The translations under genes were made by a program, and so were the position numbers. A stretch of DNA of 64,000 nucleotides, from positions 440,501 to 504,500 of the forward strand of contig NC_060963.1 of the NCBI RefSeq assembly GCF_910589235.1, written 5' to 3'. Positions 61,035-64,000 of this stretch are shown here, in pieces (the stretch's first letter is position 1; each line of letters starts with the position of its first letter). Below the pieces are notes generated by a model that worked only from the letters and a program-made list of their open reading frames with translations, was not told the DNA's origin and searched no databases. This stretch comes from Vespa crabro (lineage: Eukaryota; Arthropoda; Insecta; Hymenoptera; Vespidae).

Positions 61035-61992
61035 CAAACGAAAAGAAAAGGGAAAAGAGACCCTTCCGAGGCGGAACCCCTGCGTCAAATGCGATTTTAT
61101 TCGCTTACCACAGGAGGCCACGCGTTCTGACGTACGAAAGAATAAACTCGTACCGATTGACTCGTTTCTTATTATATTCCCTTGTCTTTCGGATGAGGCT
61201 GGCGTCGTAAATCGATAATTATCGTCGTAAATGTCTCGCGCTCTCTCGTAGGATAAGCCCTCGCGATCGTATAATATTTTCTCGGATCGACCCACACGCT
61301 CTGTACATCGTTTTCCACGTAGGCAGATGGAGTTCGTTCTGAGAATCGATCATCCTTGCGCGAAGCTGTAAACCCAACTACCGATCGTTCCAAGATTTAT
61401 CGTCCGTGTACATCTGCTTGAAAACATTTTTCCAGGATCGAGTGGGCTCGTTAACATTTTATTGCTCGGGATCGCGCGCGATATTACCATGATACTTATT
61501 TTCTCTTTATTAATAAGATACCGAAATGAGCTATCGAATTTTTCTCGATAGTCGGTAATCTACGTCAATGGTGCTGCCCTTATTTAAAAGTAACGCAAAA
61601 CGGAGAAAAGGAAGTACCGAAAAAGACTAAATAGAAACGCATAAAGAAACGTTAACGAGATTGCAGTGAACCTATTCGAATCGTATTCGATTCGTAACGA
61701 TAAGAAATTACTTGGAGTCGTAAGGTAGTAAGGATAACATTGATAGTGCGGTACCGGGTCGATCGACGCGTAAGTCGAACCAATGGCAACACCTCTATCG
61801 GATGAAAACGCGGAACGGCGTAAAACTCGTTCGTCGAAAGAGATTACATAGGCAGGTTCGCGGTCTTTCCGTTTCTACTTGATCGTTCCTTTTGAATATA
61901 CCCACTTTCGAATGGATAAACCGCGAGGGAAGAGAAAAAAGGGAAAGAGCAGAGGAAGAGAAAGCGATAGAAAAAGGAAGAGTAAGAGGGTA

Positions 61993-61994
<2 letters not shown>

Positions 61995-62050
<56 letters not shown>
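61995..62050. repeat. (GA)n microsatellite
   Basis: About 28 uninterrupted GA units. Confidence 0.97.
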
Positions 62051-62056
<6 letters not shown>

Positions 62057-62351
62057 TTCCAGGGCGTATCTCTCGATCGTTTCGATAAAAGGCCGTGGAA
62101 TCGATTCCCCGTTCGGTTTACTTTAATGGTTCTCGTATTGGCTCGATAAGTACGTTATGATTTCTCTAACTAGTACCACGCAAACGTCGTGCAAAGTTAC
62201 CCTCCTACCGGCCCTCCTACCGACGCTCCGAGCGTTACGATATGCACTATCTCGACGCCGTTTTCCCTCTCTTTTCTCCTTCGATCTTTTTCACTCTTCG
62301 TTCTTGCAAAGAAGAAGGAAGATCCGTAATCTGTTTGGTCCGCTTAGAGAA

Positions 62352-62372
62352 GAAGAGAGAGAGAGAGAGAGA
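62352..62372. repeat. (GA)n microsatellite
   Basis: About ten GA units. Confidence 0.93.
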
Positions 62373-62625
62373 CTGGGATCGTATTAACGGTAATGGCACG
62401 GAAATGTTAGGCCGACCGACTAGAAATTGTCCTTGCACGAGCCGATGCCACGTCGAGGTTACGCCCGTCGATACATACGCGATCCACGCTCTCGCGCTGA
62501 TCAAATCGCGAGCTGATCGTTAGACCTCGAGAGACTACGTTTCTTCCACTCATGGATCGTAGCTGCCTTCTCGAGATAACAGTTTATTAAATCGTGAGTA
62601 CGATTTCGAGCGGAGAAAAGAATGA

Positions 62626-62654
62626 TCGTCGTCGTCGTCGTCGTCGTCGTCGTC
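62626..62654. repeat. (TCG)n trinucleotide microsatellite
   Basis: About nine TCG units; the third CGA/TCG array in the window. Minus frame reads as poly-Asp. Confidence 0.95.
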
Positions 62655-62723
62655 TGTTTCCTTCAAAAGAAACGATAAAAATGATGAAACGATATCGTCG
62701 ATCGGCCATATCCGATCTTCGAA

Positions 62724-62752
62724 GAGAAGAAGAAGAAGAATAATAATAATAA
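62724..62752. repeat. Compound (GAA)n(TAA)n microsatellite
   Basis: About five GAA units followed by four TAA units. Confidence 0.92.
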
Positions 62753-63148
62753 CGGCAAGATATATCTTCGGTCTTCTCAAAGTTCGCGAAGATCGTCGAT
62801 TCGATTATAACCGGGCGTACACAACGGTTGTTATCGCGATCGATCGATCGGACGATCGACGTTCTCGCGTTTAAAAAGCTCGGGAAACGAAAGATCGCGG
62901 AACCGGGTCAGGAGTACTCGCGGTAAGTACATGACTCAAGGGCGAGCGAGGCTCCTGATCTTGAGTAGAGTCCACGGGAGAGTCTGCGAGAGGTCCGTCT
63001 TATCTGAAATATTGTTGCCGTATCTCGCTTAGCTTCTCGCCGGTGTTCGCGAGTGACCCTTATCGAGCATGAACGCGACCTTTCACCGCCGCTGAAAGAA
63101 CCGACGTAATAATAATTCGCGGCGATAATCGCCCGAGGATGATGGAAC

Positions 63149-63171
63149 GAGAGAGAGAGAGAGAGAGAGAG
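63149..63171. repeat. (GA)n microsatellite
   Basis: About eleven GA units passing directly into a G-rich motif. Confidence 0.94.
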
Positions 63172-63173
63172 GT

Positions 63174-63199
63174 GGGAGAAGGGTGGGGGAGGGGTGGGG
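63174..63199 (+). other. G-quadruplex motif
   Basis: Five G runs (3, 3, 5, 4, 4) with loops AGAA, T, A and T. It directly follows a GA tract, as at 31011. Confidence 0.85.
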
Positions 63200-64000
63200 A
63201 AGGCTGACTCGAGCGATAGCGGGAGCGTGTTCTCGAGCCTCGATAAATAAGACTTCAACGTGGCAGCGAGGTTGACCCTTTTCTTCTATGCGTTGCAAAA
63301 TTATTTTCCCTATTAATAAGTAAACACCGAACGTCTATGCGATGGCACTGCGATAACTGACTTTGTTAAATACGACTCCTCTCGTAATGTTTGTAAAAGT
63401 AACTTTAACATTGTTTCAATTTTATACGTCATGGCCCGAGACGTACAATAAAAGAAACGAAGAACCATCCGTGCGTGGGCACACGTGGTATTTCTTACGT
63501 TCGCAATCCCGATTACGAAAAGTTATTTGCTCGTCGTAAAGGTGCATATACGAGAACGAAGTTGGAACGTCACGTATTATTACGGTATAACGAAGAAACA
63601 TCGGTACTTTGACCGCGATGCACGCTCCTCCTAAGGAATTATCGTGCGATTCGCATTACTGCCGAGGAGTACCACTCGCGTCGAGATAAAAATGATCCTC
63701 CAATATTTTTGTAACTCGGATACGTAAATGGATTTACGTTTTCTCTTAAAATACGTATTCCCCATTTTAGCCTGAATCATAAGGAATACGTTGAATTCGA
63801 GCGAATTCGAATCGAATTCGTGACTGACTTACGATTAGTACGCGATTGCGCAAATTCTTCAAAGCGAACTACGTGGTACAAAGACGTAAGAGAGGACGAC
63901 CCTGAGGAGACAGCGAACAAACTCGGCCGATTCGAGATACGAGGCCGACACTTTGATCGTTCCTTCGAGATAGTACCGCTCTTGAATCGCCAGACAATTC

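Larger units (their letters stand above)
61035..64000. other. Unique sequence with GA and trinucleotide repeats, no gene supported
   Basis: A plus-strand donor shape CTCGCG|GTAAGTA lies at about 62922, without an exon frame that I can defend. The last 700 bp are repeat-free unique sequence with no recognisable frame. Confidence 0.5.

Overview
The window reads as non-coding or very sparsely coding nuclear DNA of an arthropod. An insect, and most likely a hymenopteran, is my best guess. The grounds are compositional: CpG and TCGA/CGA words are common on both strands, so there is no sign of CpG loss. Microsatellites are extremely dense, above all (GA)n/(CT)n. There are no bacterial-type operons or ribosome-binding-site-led gene rows, and several positions look like eukaryotic GT-AG splice sites. 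The taxon is an inference; no gene here names it.

No protein-coding gene, tRNA, rRNA, known microRNA, CRISPR array or intact transposon could be recognised. Most long open frames are artefacts. GA/CT tracts have no stop codon in any frame and read as Arg-Glu or Ser-Leu repeats. AT tracts read as Tyr-Ile, GAC tracts as Asp runs and A tracts as Lys runs. I list only a few repeat-free or splice-flanked frames as low-confidence candidate exons.

Layout. 1-4.4 kb: unique AT-leaning DNA, a 109-bp AT repeat and T-rich tracts. 4.4-17 kb: mostly CT-oriented microsatellites separated by unique blocks, some resembling conserved non-coding elements. 17.1-18.1 kb: a 16-bp palindrome with 11-bp phased repeats, then a 188-codon open frame. 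18-26 kb: regulatory-looking blocks and mixed repeats. 26.9-27.6 kb: a compositionally distinct island with two phase-compatible candidate exons. 29-34 kb: A-rich, G-rich and CT/TTC/TTA repeats. 34.1-34.9 kb: two candidate exons in opposite orientation. 35-41 kb: purine repeats, an 11-bp tandem array next to a CT/GA hairpin, and a second 11-bp array. 41-50 kb: unique blocks and a run of GA-oriented tracts. 51.3 kb: a second minus-strand candidate last exon with an acidic end. 52-64 kb: further GA/CT tracts and three G-quadruplex motifs.

Two points seem most worth following. One is the pair of minus-strand candidate terminal exons (34119-34214 and 51267-51359), both ending in Asp-rich tails, which could be alternative last exons of one minus-strand gene. 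The other is the 27-kb island. The most likely overall picture is a large intron or gene desert with possible enhancers, but no known gene can be named from the sequence alone.
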